A DNA stretch of 64,000 bases from JBFLXB01 sp964570625. GTDB taxonomy: Bacteria > Nitrospirota > Nitrospiria > 2-01-FULL-66-17. The position numbers were made by a program, and so were the translations under genes. Location: positions 26,288-90,287 of the forward strand of contig CAZMYW010000010.1 in the NCBI GenBank assembly GCA_964570625.1, read 5' to 3'. Below, piece by piece: positions 51,636 through 59,479 of the stretch. The first letter of the stretch is position 1, and every line of letters starts with the position of its first letter. The notes beneath the pieces were generated by a model. That model did no database searches and was not told the origin of the DNA. It saw only the letters and a list, made by a program, of their open reading frames with translations.

Positions 51636-51638
51636 GGT

Positions 51639-51827
51639 TTAGTCCTCCTTGCAGCCTGCGTTGGGATCTCCCGACGCAGCATCCATTGATTCAGTGAGCA
51701 CTTCTTTCACGTGGGCCAGGACCTGTTCTCGGCTCCATCCTAATGCAACTAAGCGCCGTCCCAGCGTGCCGATTTCCCCGGTGAGATGTTCAAACTCTTT
51801 CTTTTGAATGTCCTCGAAGGATTCCAT
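51639..51827 (-). CDS. Small element protein
   Basis: 62 residues, mostly helical (FEDIQKKEFEHLTGEIGTLG, then WSREQVLAHVKEVLTE). GGAG precedes the ATG. It is in line with its neighbours, with its own stop within the Shine-Dalgarno region of the 13-codon frame. No family recognised. Confidence 0.6.
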   Translation of the reverse strand: MESFEDIQKKEFEHLTGEIGTLGRRLVALGWSREQVLAHVKEVLTESMDAASGDPNAGCKED

Positions 51828-51830
51828 CGG

Positions 51831-52178
51831 TCAGCGCTCCTTTTTCGCCGTTGATCCAGGTGTGCGGTGGTGTGTTTGGTGGCAGCGTGTATGGGCCAAC
51901 GCGCGGGTGGAGGGCGTCAGGTGATGCACGACCACGTTGACGCCGCGCTGCTCAGTACCCTCAAACGCCTGGCGACAAAAATGGCAGGACGGGTTCTCTT
52001 TGAGGAGCTGCTTCTTGTGCTTGGGTTGCTGTTCTCCTGCTTTCAATCGCTGAAAGACGTATCGGGTGAGATAGAACACCCGGTCCTCATCTCCCTGTGC
52101 AACCCGTCGAATCAGCGCCCGGACGCGATTCAGGACGTTCCGCCCCTGTGTTTGACGCGCGGTGGTAGTCGGTGTCAT
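51831..52178 (-). CDS. HNH endonuclease-like protein
   Basis: 115 residues. The C-terminal half has the zinc and catalytic pattern of small HNH proteins: CHFCRQAF, then VHHLTPST, then HTRCHQTHH. In phages such proteins act as homing nucleases or assist terminase in DNA packaging. The basic N terminus may bind DNA. The ATG overlaps the stop of the preceding gene's neighbour (ATGA with 52175-52357). Confidence 0.8.
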   Translation of the reverse strand: MTPTTTARQTQGRNVLNRVRALIRRVAQGDEDRVFYLTRYVFQRLKAGEQQPKHKKQLLKENPSCHFCRQAFEGTEQRGVNVVVHHLTPSTRALAHTRCHQTHHRTPGSTAKKER

Positions 52179-52357
52179 GAGGCCTTCTCCTTGTGGTTTC
52201 GGTACGCCTGGACTTTCTCTGGGTTCCGCTTGCGCCAGTTCTTCAGATAATTCGGATGACGCGCCCGCCAGGTCTTCCGGTGTTGCCTCACCCTGTCGGG
52301 GTGCTCCCGCTTCCAGCGCGTGATGTAGAGGAGCATGGTCCGGCTCGTCTGTGCCAT
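52175..52357 (-). CDS. Small basic repeat protein, probably DNA-binding
   Basis: 60 residues with a repeated pattern (REHPDRVRQHRKTWRARHPN, KNWRKRNPEKVQAYRN). This HPxxVxxxxxxWRxxNP type of repeat is common at the N terminus of phage HNH nucleases. Here it is a separate gene whose stop overlaps the HNH start, so it may act with that protein. Confidence 0.65.
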   Translation of the reverse strand: MAQTSRTMLLYITRWKREHPDRVRQHRKTWRARHPNYLKNWRKRNPEKVQAYRNHKEKAS

Positions 52358-52359
52358 GG

Positions 52360-52626
52360 TCAGCGGGGCGTCACGATCTCTGCGCCCTGGTCCTCTAGCT
52401 TCAATATGGTGCGCGTGACCTGGCTGAGCGGCACCGTGCGTCGAAGCCACGTTCCGCCAGGCTTGCGATAGGTCAGGGTTTCCTGGGTGTGACGTGCCGC
52501 GTGGAGTCGTCGCGCCACGATCTGATCCACCGCCGCGACCATCACCTCCAGATCGTCGGCAGTTAAGGCCGCCTCGATTCGCCCGATGTCGGCTCGCGTC
52601 AGATGTTGTGCGGCAAGGCGGGTCAT
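52360..52626 (-). CDS. Hypothetical element protein
   Basis: 88 residues, with AAGGAGG inside the end of the upstream ribbon-helix-helix gene as ribosome site and a four-base overlap with it. The N-terminal half is helical (ADIGRIEAALTADDLEVMVA), and the end (LSQVTRTILKLEDQGAEIVT) may be a small winged or helical unit. No family recognised. Confidence 0.6.
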   Translation of the reverse strand: MTRLAAQHLTRADIGRIEAALTADDLEVMVAAVDQIVARRLHAARHTQETLTYRKPGGTWLRRTVPLSQVTRTILKLEDQGAEIVTPR

Positions 52627-52796
52627 CGGATGGCCCCCTCCTTCTGCGATTTGCGTGGACGCCGGGATGTCGGCTTGTCGGCCAACTCCCGCTCCAGCAC
52701 GTTGGCAATGTACCCTTTCAGCGTGAAGCCTTCCCTGCGCTTCAGGTCCAGCTTCGCCTTCAGTTCATCCGATACGGTCAGTAGAATATCTCGCAT
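52623..52796 (-). CDS. Ribbon-helix-helix-like protein
   Basis: 57 residues: the strand MRDILLTVSDELKAKLD, helices LKRREGFTLKGYIANVLERE, and a basic tail. This is the Arc/CopG/MetJ kind of small DNA-binding dimer. AGGAGG precedes the ATG. It lies beside direct TACTA repeats that could be its operator, and is divergent from another protein of the same type. Confidence 0.65.
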   Translation of the reverse strand: MRDILLTVSDELKAKLDLKRREGFTLKGYIANVLERELADKPTSRRPRKSQKEGAIR

Positions 52797-52850
52797 GATC
52801 GAGCCTCCTTGTCGTCAATGTTGGTAATGCGACATCTGCTAGCTGCGGCT

Positions 52851-52879
52851 ATTATATAGCGTACTATTGGAAAATACTA
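52851..52879. promoter_or_regulatory. Divergent control region with TACTA direct repeats
   Basis: Two TACTA units (52862-52866, 52875-52879), 13 bases apart, lie next to a minus-strand TATAAT (52856-52851). They sit between two divergent ribbon-helix-helix-like genes, the usual place for their operators. No strong -35 was found. Confidence 0.4.
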
Positions 52880-52922
52880 GCCCTCTTGAATCCCTGTGTT
52901 CATACGGGTATCATGCCCCTCG

Positions 52923-53099
52923 ATGCCATCCAAGCTGCGCAAGGTCCTCTATATCCGTGACGTGCCCGCCGAGCTGTCCAAGAAGCTGAAAGGCGCGGCG
53001 GCCCTGCGAGGTACCAGTCTCCAGGACTATGTGGTCGAGGTGCTCCAGGCCCACGTGGCTGACCTGGAGCGCAAAGGCCTGCTGCCGAAGTCGAAGTAA
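52923..53099 (+). CDS. Ribbon-helix-helix/FitA-like regulator
   Basis: 58 residues: MPSKLRKVLYIRDVPAELSK, then LRGTSLQDYVVEVLQAHVAD. The form resembles FitA/VapB-type antitoxins (a strand for DNA contact followed by two helices), but no toxin gene is next to it. It is the only plus-strand gene in the first part of the element. The ATG at 52923 begins the domain. Confidence 0.65.
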   Translation: MPSKLRKVLYIRDVPAELSKKLKGAAALRGTSLQDYVVEVLQAHVADLERKGLLPKSK

Positions 53100-53115
53100 T
53101 TCGCACCCGATTCCC

Positions 53116-53475
53116 CTATAGATCCACCGGGCGCGGGCCGCGCTCGATGATACCGACGCCCAACGGGAAGTGCGCCGCCAGTTCGTCCATGCTCACGCCG
53201 CGGCTCGGCCCCTGCACCCGCAGTATCGGTTCGAGCGCCCGCTCGAAGACGGCGACAAAGGTCGCGTCAATGCGACGGACGCAATCCTCGCAGTAGTGTG
53301 CGACCCCATCGCCGGACACCACCATCGGGAGCCACCCGCAGCCGCACCATGCCCGCCGATCGCACCACGGGCACTCCTCCTTGTGCGTCATGTCCTCAGC
53401 CATGCAAATCTTCAACGTCAGGTCGTGATTCCAGATCGCCCGTACCGGCTCGCTGTTCCGTGTCTCCTGTGTCAT
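53116..53475 (-). CDS. Cys-rich hypothetical protein
   Basis: 119 residues. Cysteine pairs ECPWCDRRAWCGCGW and YCEDCVRRI (about 35-80) look like one or two zinc-binding sites. AAGGAGAAGGACG precedes the ATG. No family recognised. Confidence 0.65.
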   Translation of the reverse strand: MTQETRNSEPVRAIWNHDLTLKICMAEDMTHKEECPWCDRRAWCGCGWLPMVVSGDGVAHYCEDCVRRIDATFVAVFERALEPILRVQGPSRGVSMDELAAHFPLGVGIIERGPRPVDL

Positions 53476-53529
53476 CGTCCTTCTCCTTTGTGCGAATAGG
53501 GTGGCAGTTCGATCGTTGTCGTGTTCGGC

Positions 53530-53727
53530 CTATCTGATTCGCGTCCCGTAACAGCCTTGGCAACACCGCCATCCTTTCACGTCCGGATCTGTGAGCGCCA
53601 AGGTGGAGACAGGGGCCGCCCCACAACACGCGCACGTATACATTTCTGGCGGGACTGGCTCGCCTTCGGAATCGACGATACTGAATTTCTGGACTCCACT
53701 AAGATCCCAGCCTCTTTCATCTTTCAT
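53530..53727 (-). CDS. Small zinc-finger-like protein
   Basis: 65 residues, ATG after AAGGAGCGCG. CACCGA near residue 32 and CCQGCYG near 55 give a four-cysteine zinc site with CxxC pairs. It is one of five neighbouring small Cys-pair proteins. Confidence 0.6.
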   Translation of the reverse strand: MKDERGWDLSGVQKFSIVDSEGEPVPPEMYTCACCGAAPVSTLALTDPDVKGWRCCQGCYGTRIR

Positions 53728-53771
53728 GGTCGCGCTCCTTGTGTTCTCGGGGTGACAGTCGATCGTACTTC

Positions 53772-53957
53772 CTACGGATTCTCCTTCTCCATCAGCGCCA
53801 GCGCCTCGCGCAGCTTGAGCCGCACGGCGGCGTCTCGTTCCCGTTGGCCCTGCTCCTGCTTCTGTTGGAACCCGATCATCCGACACTTGGCCGAACAGAA
53901 TCGGTGATCCTTGCGGTGGACCTCAAATAACGTCCCGCACACGGCACACGGCGTCAT
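53772..53957 (-). CDS. Small FCS-type zinc-finger protein
   Basis: 61 residues: MTPCAVCGTLFE, then HRFCSAKCRM, the pattern of short FCS/MYM-like zinc fingers, followed by a charged helix (QRERDAAVRLKLREALALME). GAGGTG precedes the ATG. Confidence 0.65.
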   Translation of the reverse strand: MTPCAVCGTLFEVHRKDHRFCSAKCRMIGFQQKQEQGQRERDAAVRLKLREALALMEKENP

Positions 53958-54050
53958 CGGGCACCTCTAGGATGGTGCAAGGGAAGCGTTATAACGCGGT
54001 CAGGGCATAGGGAACGGCTCAACACGATCGTTACCTCATCTTGTTAGGGG

Positions 54051-54203
54051 TCAGTCGTCGTCGCTCGGCGGCTCTCGACGGTTCTTCGTGATGGTGGCGT
54101 CCAGCCGATTCGCACAATTCAGGCAAAACAGCTGCTCGCGCAAGCTATCCTCAAAGGGAATGTTGTCGGTGCACAGGCAGCCGCCACACCGTTGACAGGT
54201 CAC
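54051..54203 (-). CDS. Small Cys-rich protein
   Basis: 50 residues from a GTG that overlaps the upstream stop (GTGA). CQRCGGCLC and LFCLNCANR provide two CxxC pairs for zinc. No family recognised. Confidence 0.6.
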   Translation of the reverse strand: MTCQRCGGCLCTDNIPFEDSLREQLFCLNCANRLDATITKNRREPPSDDD

Positions 54204-54355
54204 CGCGTCTCCTCCGTCGTCCACGGATCGTAGTCGGCCACCACCGCCCCGCACTCGTGCGGGCACGTCTCGGGTTGCCGTCCGGCTGACGGGTCGAGCC
54301 AGACGATGCCGCAGTACTGGCATTGCGAGAGTCGAGGCTCTGTCATGGTCGTCAT
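54200..54355 (-). CDS. Small Cys-rich protein
   Basis: 51 residues: CQYCGIVWLD and CPHECGAVV supply four cysteines. GAGGAGGGAACG precedes the ATG, which overlaps the stop of the nuclease-like gene upstream. It is co-translated with both neighbours. Confidence 0.6.
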   Translation of the reverse strand: MTTMTEPRLSQCQYCGIVWLDPSAGRQPETCPHECGAVVADYDPWTTEETR

Positions 54356-54669
54356 AGTCGTTCCCTCCTCACCTGCCATGGCTTCCGTTTCCCTCTCGGC
54401 CCCTGCTGTGCCCACGACCAAATCTCCAGCGTGACGCCCGCACCGTTCCACAGCGCGATGAATCCAGCTTCTTCCAGCTTGGTCCGTCTCGCCGCATGGT
54501 TGCTGCCGGTCGTGGCTTGGATCACCAAGACCTCATCAGGCTTCAGCGCGAGCAGATCCACGCCGAACAGGTCTTGCCGAATCTTCGCGAACGGGTTCCA
54601 TTTCTCCACCACCTTCGCCTGATAGCCCAGTTCCTTGAGATGGGCGAGGCTTCGGGCGGTCGGGCTCAC
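54352..54669 (-). CDS. PD-(D/E)XK nuclease-like protein
   Basis: 105 residues from a GTG overlapping the upstream stop. A short helix precedes KVVEKWNPFAKIRQDLFGVD, then LLALKPDEVLVIQATTGSN. The Asp in FGVD and the QxT after the next strand match the active-site layout of Holliday-junction-resolvase-like nucleases seen in many phages, with glutamine in place of the usual acidic residue. Catalysis is therefore uncertain. Confidence 0.65.
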   Translation of the reverse strand: MSPTARSLAHLKELGYQAKVVEKWNPFAKIRQDLFGVDLLALKPDEVLVIQATTGSNHAARRTKLEEAGFIALWNGAGVTLEIWSWAQQGPRGKRKPWQVRRERL

Positions 54670-55106
54670 TTCACTCGCTCCACCTGCACCCCGCCCTCTG
54701 CCCTGATGCGACGCTGGAGGCGCTCCAGGATGGCCCAGGTTTTCGGGCCACTCCACCCCAGCACGTAGGTCTCGCGGTCCAGGGTCAAGCAACATTCCCT
54801 TAATGCCATCTGTGCGGTCGTCAATCGCGTATCCATAGGCACGTCGTTCATCTGGTGCCACGCCTGCGCTTGGGTCTCCGCGTCGCACGCCGGTACAAAT
54901 ACGAGACCGCGTTCTAACGCCTGGCTAAAGGCTTCGGCGCGTTCGGGGGAGATGCCTGCATGGTCCTCGTCAGCTGGCTCAAAGCCATGCCTGGCTGCAA
55001 ACAGTACGACGCGCAACCAGGTCAGCGGGGTACAGCGCAGCACCCGGCGATGCGAGGTGCGCCCCACGAGGACGAGCCAGACAGGTTTTGGTCCACATCT
55101 CAACAT
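54666..55106 (-). CDS. Hypothetical element protein
   Basis: 146 residues, GAGG upstream of the ATG. The middle (AQAWHQMNDVPMDTRLTTAQ) and end (YVLGWSGPKTWAILERLQRR) show no known motif. It overlaps the nuclease-like gene by four bases. Confidence 0.55.
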   Translation of the reverse strand: MLRCGPKPVWLVLVGRTSHRRVLRCTPLTWLRVVLFAARHGFEPADEDHAGISPERAEAFSQALERGLVFVPACDAETQAQAWHQMNDVPMDTRLTTAQMALRECCLTLDRETYVLGWSGPKTWAILERLQRRIRAEGGVQVERVK

Positions 55107-55197
55107 GGTGCCTCACAAAGTGGGGGCCACGAACCCTGCGTGGAGGCACAAGGCCCGTGGTCTTTGGCGTCCCCCGTCGCCATCACTTTTGAAATCT

Positions 55198-55295
55198 GTA
55201 GTACCACTACCGATTTGATGCTCGACCAGGGCTTCCGGCGTCATCGCCATAGCAATTCCCCACCGAAGAAGGAAAAAGGTAGTGCACTACCTTTT
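55198..55295. promoter_or_regulatory. Two related palindromes in the early/late gap
   Basis: GTAGT-ACC-ACTAC at 55198-55210 and a perfect 22-base palindrome at 55274-55295 (half-site AAAAGGTAGTG) share the GTAGT/ACTAC arms. They lie in the largest gap between genes of this part of the element and may be operators. The second could also fold as a weak bidirectional terminator with a TGCA loop and T-run. Confidence 0.5.
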
Positions 55296-55387
55296 CGGGA
55301 GTTCTGTCGCCGCGAAGGAGGTTACGACGCGGCGCACAGCGACAGTTTTCGGCCCGCCCCCAAGGCCGTCATGACCGCCGCGCCACC

Positions 55388-55930
55388 TCAGCTTTTCACA
55401 AACTGTTTCAGTTCTCGCAGTTCATTCTCGATCAAGCCCAGCGCATAGTGCGACAGCCCTGGCGGCACCGCGATCTCGGTGTCGGCGCGAAGGGCTGACA
55501 GCTCACCGGCCACCGTGCGGCAGGGTTTCAGCGCCGTTTCCAACTCGTCGAGCAGGTCTGCAGCCCTCGCCTTCACCGCCTGTTCCAGCTCTCGACGCAC
55601 CTGCTCGCGGACCTGCGTTTCTTCCGCCATGGCCACCGACAAGGTGACTCGCGCCGCGTTGCCTTCCGCCGTGTCGGCATACCGGCAATCCGTGACGCCA
55701 AAGCGCCTGGGGATCAAGCGCCGGTTGGATTCCGCGAGCATCTCCGGCGTGATCTCCTTCAGCGTGGTCGTGCTGCTCTCTGCCGTGGGGTCCAGATAGC
55801 TGCGCAGTCGCTGCTCGTCGGCGGCGTGGGTGTCTGCCTCAGCCCGTGCCGCTTGGGTTTTGGCTCGTGCAGCGACCACGCGGGGATGTTCATTGATCGG
55901 AATCAGGTCTCGCTCTTTTGTGCCAAACAT
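55388..55930 (-). CDS. Hypothetical protein next to the prohead protease
   Basis: 180 residues beginning MFGTKERDLIPINEHPRVVA after AGGAGG. A start 13 codons earlier overlaps the protease stop. The central part is a long helix (ARAKTQAARAEADTHAADEQ) and the rest is alpha-rich. It sits where scaffold or capsid genes normally lie, but the length and sequence do not match a capsid protein. Confidence 0.6.
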   Translation of the reverse strand: MFGTKERDLIPINEHPRVVAARAKTQAARAEADTHAADEQRLRSYLDPTAESSTTTLKEITPEMLAESNRRLIPRRFGVTDCRYADTAEGNAARVTLSVAMAEETQVREQVRRELEQAVKARAADLLDELETALKPCRTVAGELSALRADTEIAVPPGLSHYALGLIENELRELKQFVKS

Positions 55931-55965
55931 AGGGCCTCCTCCTTGTGTCGTGTGCGTGCGCCGAG

Positions 55966-56736
55966 TCATTCCACGCGCCCGCGATGGTAATTGATTTGTC
56001 GCCGCACCGCGTCTCCCGCCTCTGCCGCGATCAAGCCGATGCAGGTGGACGCAATGCCCACAGCGAGGGCCTGTTCGTCAATCTCGAATTCGTCGGCGAA
56101 CTCGATGGTCGGTGCGTGGAACTGCCGCAGAAGTTCCTTTCTCGCCAGCCGTCCGGCCTCGCGCCCTGCCCGCCGTGCCGCTGGCGACACGGGATCGTCC
56201 TCCACGATCAGCACCGCGGACGCCTCCTCCTCGGCAATGGCAGGCGACGGGGGCGGCACCTGGCAGGCACAGGCCGACTTGCCCACGATCAGACAGGTCG
56301 CACAGGATGGGATCGACACCAAACTTATTTCGGTCAACTCAGTTTTGGTATGCGTCACGCCTTTTTGACCTGGCAGCCTGCGCGGGCCGGTTTCCAGGGG
56401 ACGAAAGCCGATACTCACGCCACCCAGCAATCCGCTTTTGACGTTGGCATAGGCCTCGTCGGATTGTGGCCGGTCGGGAAACACGGCCTCGCACATGAGC
56501 GCCTTCGCGCCATTCCAGATCGTCTTCCACCAGCGGATGACTCGCCCCACGGCGACTTTCTGATGCTGGTGTTGATCCAGTAGCACGGGGTTCAGGGCAA
56601 ACCGCGTCATGTCAATCCCGTCCACATCGACTACCTCGCCGTCAGCGTCCACGTTTTCATGGGAGGCGATGAAGGTGATCGTCCGGTGATCGGTGCTGAC
56701 TTTTTCAATGCTGCCGCTCGTGTGTTTCATGGTCAT
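55966..56736 (-). CDS. HK97-type prohead protease
   Basis: 256 residues. The N-terminal two thirds are the caudoviral prohead protease fold: ASHENVDADGEVVD, FALNPVLLDQHQH with the catalytic histidine, and SGLLGGVSIGFRP with the catalytic serine. It normally matures the capsid and scaffold, but no capsid gene is present here. The C-terminal 90 residues, with a cysteine cluster (SCATCLIVGKSACAC), are an extension. AAGGAG precedes the ATG. Confidence 0.87.
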   Translation of the reverse strand: MTMKHTSGSIEKVSTDHRTITFIASHENVDADGEVVDVDGIDMTRFALNPVLLDQHQHQKVAVGRVIRWWKTIWNGAKALMCEAVFPDRPQSDEAYANVKSGLLGGVSIGFRPLETGPRRLPGQKGVTHTKTELTEISLVSIPSCATCLIVGKSACACQVPPPSPAIAEEEASAVLIVEDDPVSPAARRAGREAGRLARKELLRQFHAPTIEFADEFEIDEQALAVGIASTCIGLIAAEAGDAVRRQINYHRGRVE

Positions 56737-56767
56737 CGGTGTGTCTCCTTTTTCTTTTGTTTTCGTT

Positions 56768-57082
56768 TCATGGCTCGGTCCAGCTCGGTCCACGGAATTC
56801 ATGGCCGCTGGGCAACAAGCGATTCGCCTCGGCGTGGAGGCGTCCGTATTGCTGATGCGTCCAGCCGCCAACGCTGCCGCAAGCCTGCGTGATCCGTGAC
56901 AGGCGCTCGGCTTGATCGCGCAAGAGGGGATACGCTTCTGGCGCGCCGAAGCTCAACTCCGTGAGTTGGTCAAACGTGTCCTCGTACAGCGCGATCATTT
57001 TTTCCGCGTTGCGTACTTCGTCGGACCAGGGTGGATGGGTGCCCATGTGGCGCATGGCGGGATAGGTGTGGTCAATCGTCAT
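56768..57082 (-). CDS. Hypothetical element protein
   Basis: 104 residues, mostly helical (AEKMIALYEDTFDQLTELSF, DQAERLSRITQACGS). Its start overlaps the stop of a small membrane protein. No family recognised. Confidence 0.6.
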   Translation of the reverse strand: MTIDHTYPAMRHMGTHPPWSDEVRNAEKMIALYEDTFDQLTELSFGAPEAYPLLRDQAERLSRITQACGSVGGWTHQQYGRLHAEANRLLPSGHEFRGPSWTEP

Positions 57083-57198
57083 CGGAGCACCCAGGCGACA
57101 AAGAGCAGCGCGTCAAATAGCACCAGGGCCACTGTGATGGCCACTAAGGTCCCGCCTACATCGAACGATTCGAGGTGTCCTGTCGCCTTCCGTTTCAT
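57079..57198 (-). CDS. Small membrane protein
   Basis: 39 residues with one hydrophobic helix (LVAITVALVLFDALLFVAWV). AGGGAGGAC precedes the ATG and the stop overlaps the next gene. Its role is unknown. Confidence 0.6.
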   Translation of the reverse strand: MKRKATGHLESFDVGGTLVAITVALVLFDALLFVAWVLR

Positions 57199-57208
57199 GT
57201 TGTCCTCC

Positions 57209-58750
57209 CTAGTAACTCTCCCCTGGAAACCAAGAACCCTGTCTTGCCGTGGTGCGCAGAATGCTGGCGGTGCCTTCCTGGCTCTGCTCCTCAATTTCGG
57301 TGAGGCCATTCGCGCCCCCACCCGAAATACCAAACTTCGGGCGCGAGCCATCGCGATGCGCTAAGGTCACGGCTCCGGCTGCGCTGTTACTGTGATCGTC
57401 GTGCTCGCTGCCGGGATGGTCAATCTTTTCGCCACGTCGAATCAGGCCGATCAACTGGCCGAACAACTTCGGCTGATCCAATAGCTCCACCTGTCCGCTG
57501 TTCAGTAAGGGTTCAATGGCCGCATAGATCTGGCTCCGGTTCAACTCTGCCGGTCGATACAGAATGCCGTGCTTCTCAAAGGCCTGCACCGGCCACTGGG
57601 CGGCATACCGATCTCCTGTCACCATGGCGCACCGGTACTGCTTCAGCACGTCGGCAAACTTCCCCACGGTGGCGTCGGGCGAGAACGTGCCGTTGCTCCG
57701 TTGCCCTTGGTCGATCACTAAGTCCAAGACGGCCACGCCTTCGTGGTGATGGGCAATGCTGAGGGTCGCATCGTCGGCCCCGCCGCCTGAGAGGTCGCAG
57801 AAGGCGACATACTCAATGCCTGGCTGAGGCTGGAGCACCGTGCGGCCTTTCACAATGGCCTCTTCCACTTTGCCTGCATCGAAGGCCGCGCCGTCTGGCT
57901 GGCCAGGGAGGTTCAAGCAGAGCCGTCGATAAATCCACGAGGGCAACGCGAGACGCGCATCCTCGATACTCTCTCGCGTCGGGCCCAATGGCGTATTGAG
58001 CGCGGGGTTCGCTTCTTCCACCGTCCCTGCAAACCAGCGTACGAAAAGCCGTGGATCAGTCTGGGCCTCGTGCTGCTTCAACATATCCACGAGCGGCACA
58101 CCTGCTTGACGGGACATCGAGGCGTAACTCGCAAAGGACGCCACTGCATCAGGGCGCGTGCGATCCAATTCCAGGGCTTCCATCACATCGTAGTTTCGTT
58201 GCGTGTGTAACTCGTCGTGCCCCTTCCACAGGTAGGTTTTTCCATGCAACCCTTGGGCATCGCCTGCCGGAAGAATTTCCAGGAACCCGTGGCCGTCGCG
58301 CCGTTCAACCACGTTCTGCTTGACGATCAGCTCGGCCTCTAGGATCGGGTTGCATCGGATCAACTTCTTCGCAAGATCAAGATCGTCGTTGGCTTGCCCT
58401 AAGTTTGACGCGACGAAATAGCATTGATTGCCCTTCGCCCCAGATGCCTTCCACGCGAGCAGCTTGTAGAGGGCGCCGCCACATACGAGCATGAGCGTTT
58501 TCATATTCTTTTTGGCCATGCCCCAGAGGGTCCGGTTGTACTGTGGGCTGCCGTCAGCTCTGAACGTGTACAGGGCCTCAGTGAGAATGACCTGCCAGAA
58601 CGTAGGGATCACATCCAGCAACGGGCGTCCATCAATCCACGTGAGCAGGCCCAAGAATTTCAACGGGTGGATCTGTTCGGGCACCACGCGCACGATCAGT
58701 GGGACGCGCACAATCACCGGCTCGCGATCCTCTGTGGGCTCAGTCAGCAT
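57209..58750 (-). CDS. terL: Phage terminase large subunit
   Basis: 513 residues. The ATPase part has a variant Walker A (GMAKKNMKT, 77-85) and Walker B (TYLWKGHDE, D179/E180). The C-terminal nuclease part has AFCDLSGGGADDAT (D319) and ALPSWIYRRLCLNLPG before it. It cuts and pumps DNA into proheads. Full length and intact motifs argue that the gene is functional. It overlaps the upstream gene by 11 bases. Confidence 0.88.
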   Translation of the reverse strand: MLTEPTEDREPVIVRVPLIVRVVPEQIHPLKFLGLLTWIDGRPLLDVIPTFWQVILTEALYTFRADGSPQYNRTLWGMAKKNMKTLMLVCGGALYKLLAWKASGAKGNQCYFVASNLGQANDDLDLAKKLIRCNPILEAELIVKQNVVERRDGHGFLEILPAGDAQGLHGKTYLWKGHDELHTQRNYDVMEALELDRTRPDAVASFASYASMSRQAGVPLVDMLKQHEAQTDPRLFVRWFAGTVEEANPALNTPLGPTRESIEDARLALPSWIYRRLCLNLPGQPDGAAFDAGKVEEAIVKGRTVLQPQPGIEYVAFCDLSGGGADDATLSIAHHHEGVAVLDLVIDQGQRSNGTFSPDATVGKFADVLKQYRCAMVTGDRYAAQWPVQAFEKHGILYRPAELNRSQIYAAIEPLLNSGQVELLDQPKLFGQLIGLIRRGEKIDHPGSEHDDHSNSAAGAVTLAHRDGSRPKFGISGGGANGLTEIEEQSQEGTASILRTTARQGSWFPGESY

Positions 58751-59165
58751 CGGGTTCCTTCGCTGCCAGTAATTCGGCTAGTGTGCCGTTGATGGGCTTC
58801 GCTCGTCGGCCCAGGCCAAGGGCCTGAAGTGCGCTGCGCTCAATGCTCAGGAACTTCCCCAACTCCTTCGCACCTGGCGCAAGATCCCAGGAGCCGTTCT
58901 CTTTTTGGATGAAGCCAGAGCGCGCACACTCGGCAAGAATCAGCATGCTCGCCCCTCGGCTGATCTGCCCAATCTCGATCATGCGCGCTTCGGCCTCCGT
59001 CAGGTTTGGCTTATCACTCGCCAAGCCAGCCGCGTAACCCTCTAGAGTCGGGAGAATCCATTTGTCTTCGGGCCGCAGCGCACGTCGCTTCCAGAATGAC
59101 CGCCAGGGATAGCGCGAATTGTGTAAATGCCCCGGTGGACCGCTTCTCCCCTTTTTCCCACTCAT
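58740..59165 (-). CDS. Probable terminase small subunit
   Basis: 141 residues directly upstream of and overlapping terL. The N-terminal basic segment (GKKGRSGPPGHLHNSRYPWR) and helical core (EARMIEIGQISRGASMLILA) resemble terminase small subunits that recognise packaging sites. It ends in a charged tail. The assignment rests mainly on position. Confidence 0.6.
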   Translation of the reverse strand: MSGKKGRSGPPGHLHNSRYPWRSFWKRRALRPEDKWILPTLEGYAAGLASDKPNLTEAEARMIEIGQISRGASMLILAECARSGFIQKENGSWDLAPGAKELGKFLSIERSALQALGLGRRAKPINGTLAELLAAKEPDAD

Positions 59166-59192
59166 ATGAATCCCCCTTGAATCGAGAATGAA

Positions 59193-59396
59193 TCAGCCTG
59201 CCTTTTTCCCTGGCTCCACGAGCCTCAGTCTGCGGTTACAAGCAGGAGGGGTTTTAACCATAGGTCTGGTAACCCCTTGAAATAGCTCATAGTCAGCCAC
59301 AATAATCTGCGCCAGCAGGTCTATCACCTGCTCACGAACTGCTGGAGGCATCGGTACAGAGGCCTGCCATTCATTACTAGGAGGCGTAGAAGTCAC
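59193..59396 (-). CDS. Hypothetical element protein
   Basis: 67 residues from a GTG: MTSTPPSNEWQAS, then a helix (REQVIDLLAQIIVADYELFQ) and a basic tail. A weak GGGGAGAG site lies upstream. It lies between the probable terminase small subunit and the iteron region. Confidence 0.45.
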   Translation of the reverse strand: MTSTPPSNEWQASVPMPPAVREQVIDLLAQIIVADYELFQGVTRPMVKTPPACNRRLRLVEPGKKAG

Positions 59397-59479
59397 TTTC
59401 CCAATCTCTCCCCGTCACGCCCTGTTCGGTCCCCACTACGCACCGTGACCCCTCTCTTGCTTCCTTCTTGTCAGTGGTC

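Noticed and set aside
52923..53099. Toxin-antitoxin pair
   Set aside because: The protein looks like an antitoxin-type regulator, but neither neighbour has a PIN, RelE or other toxin motif.
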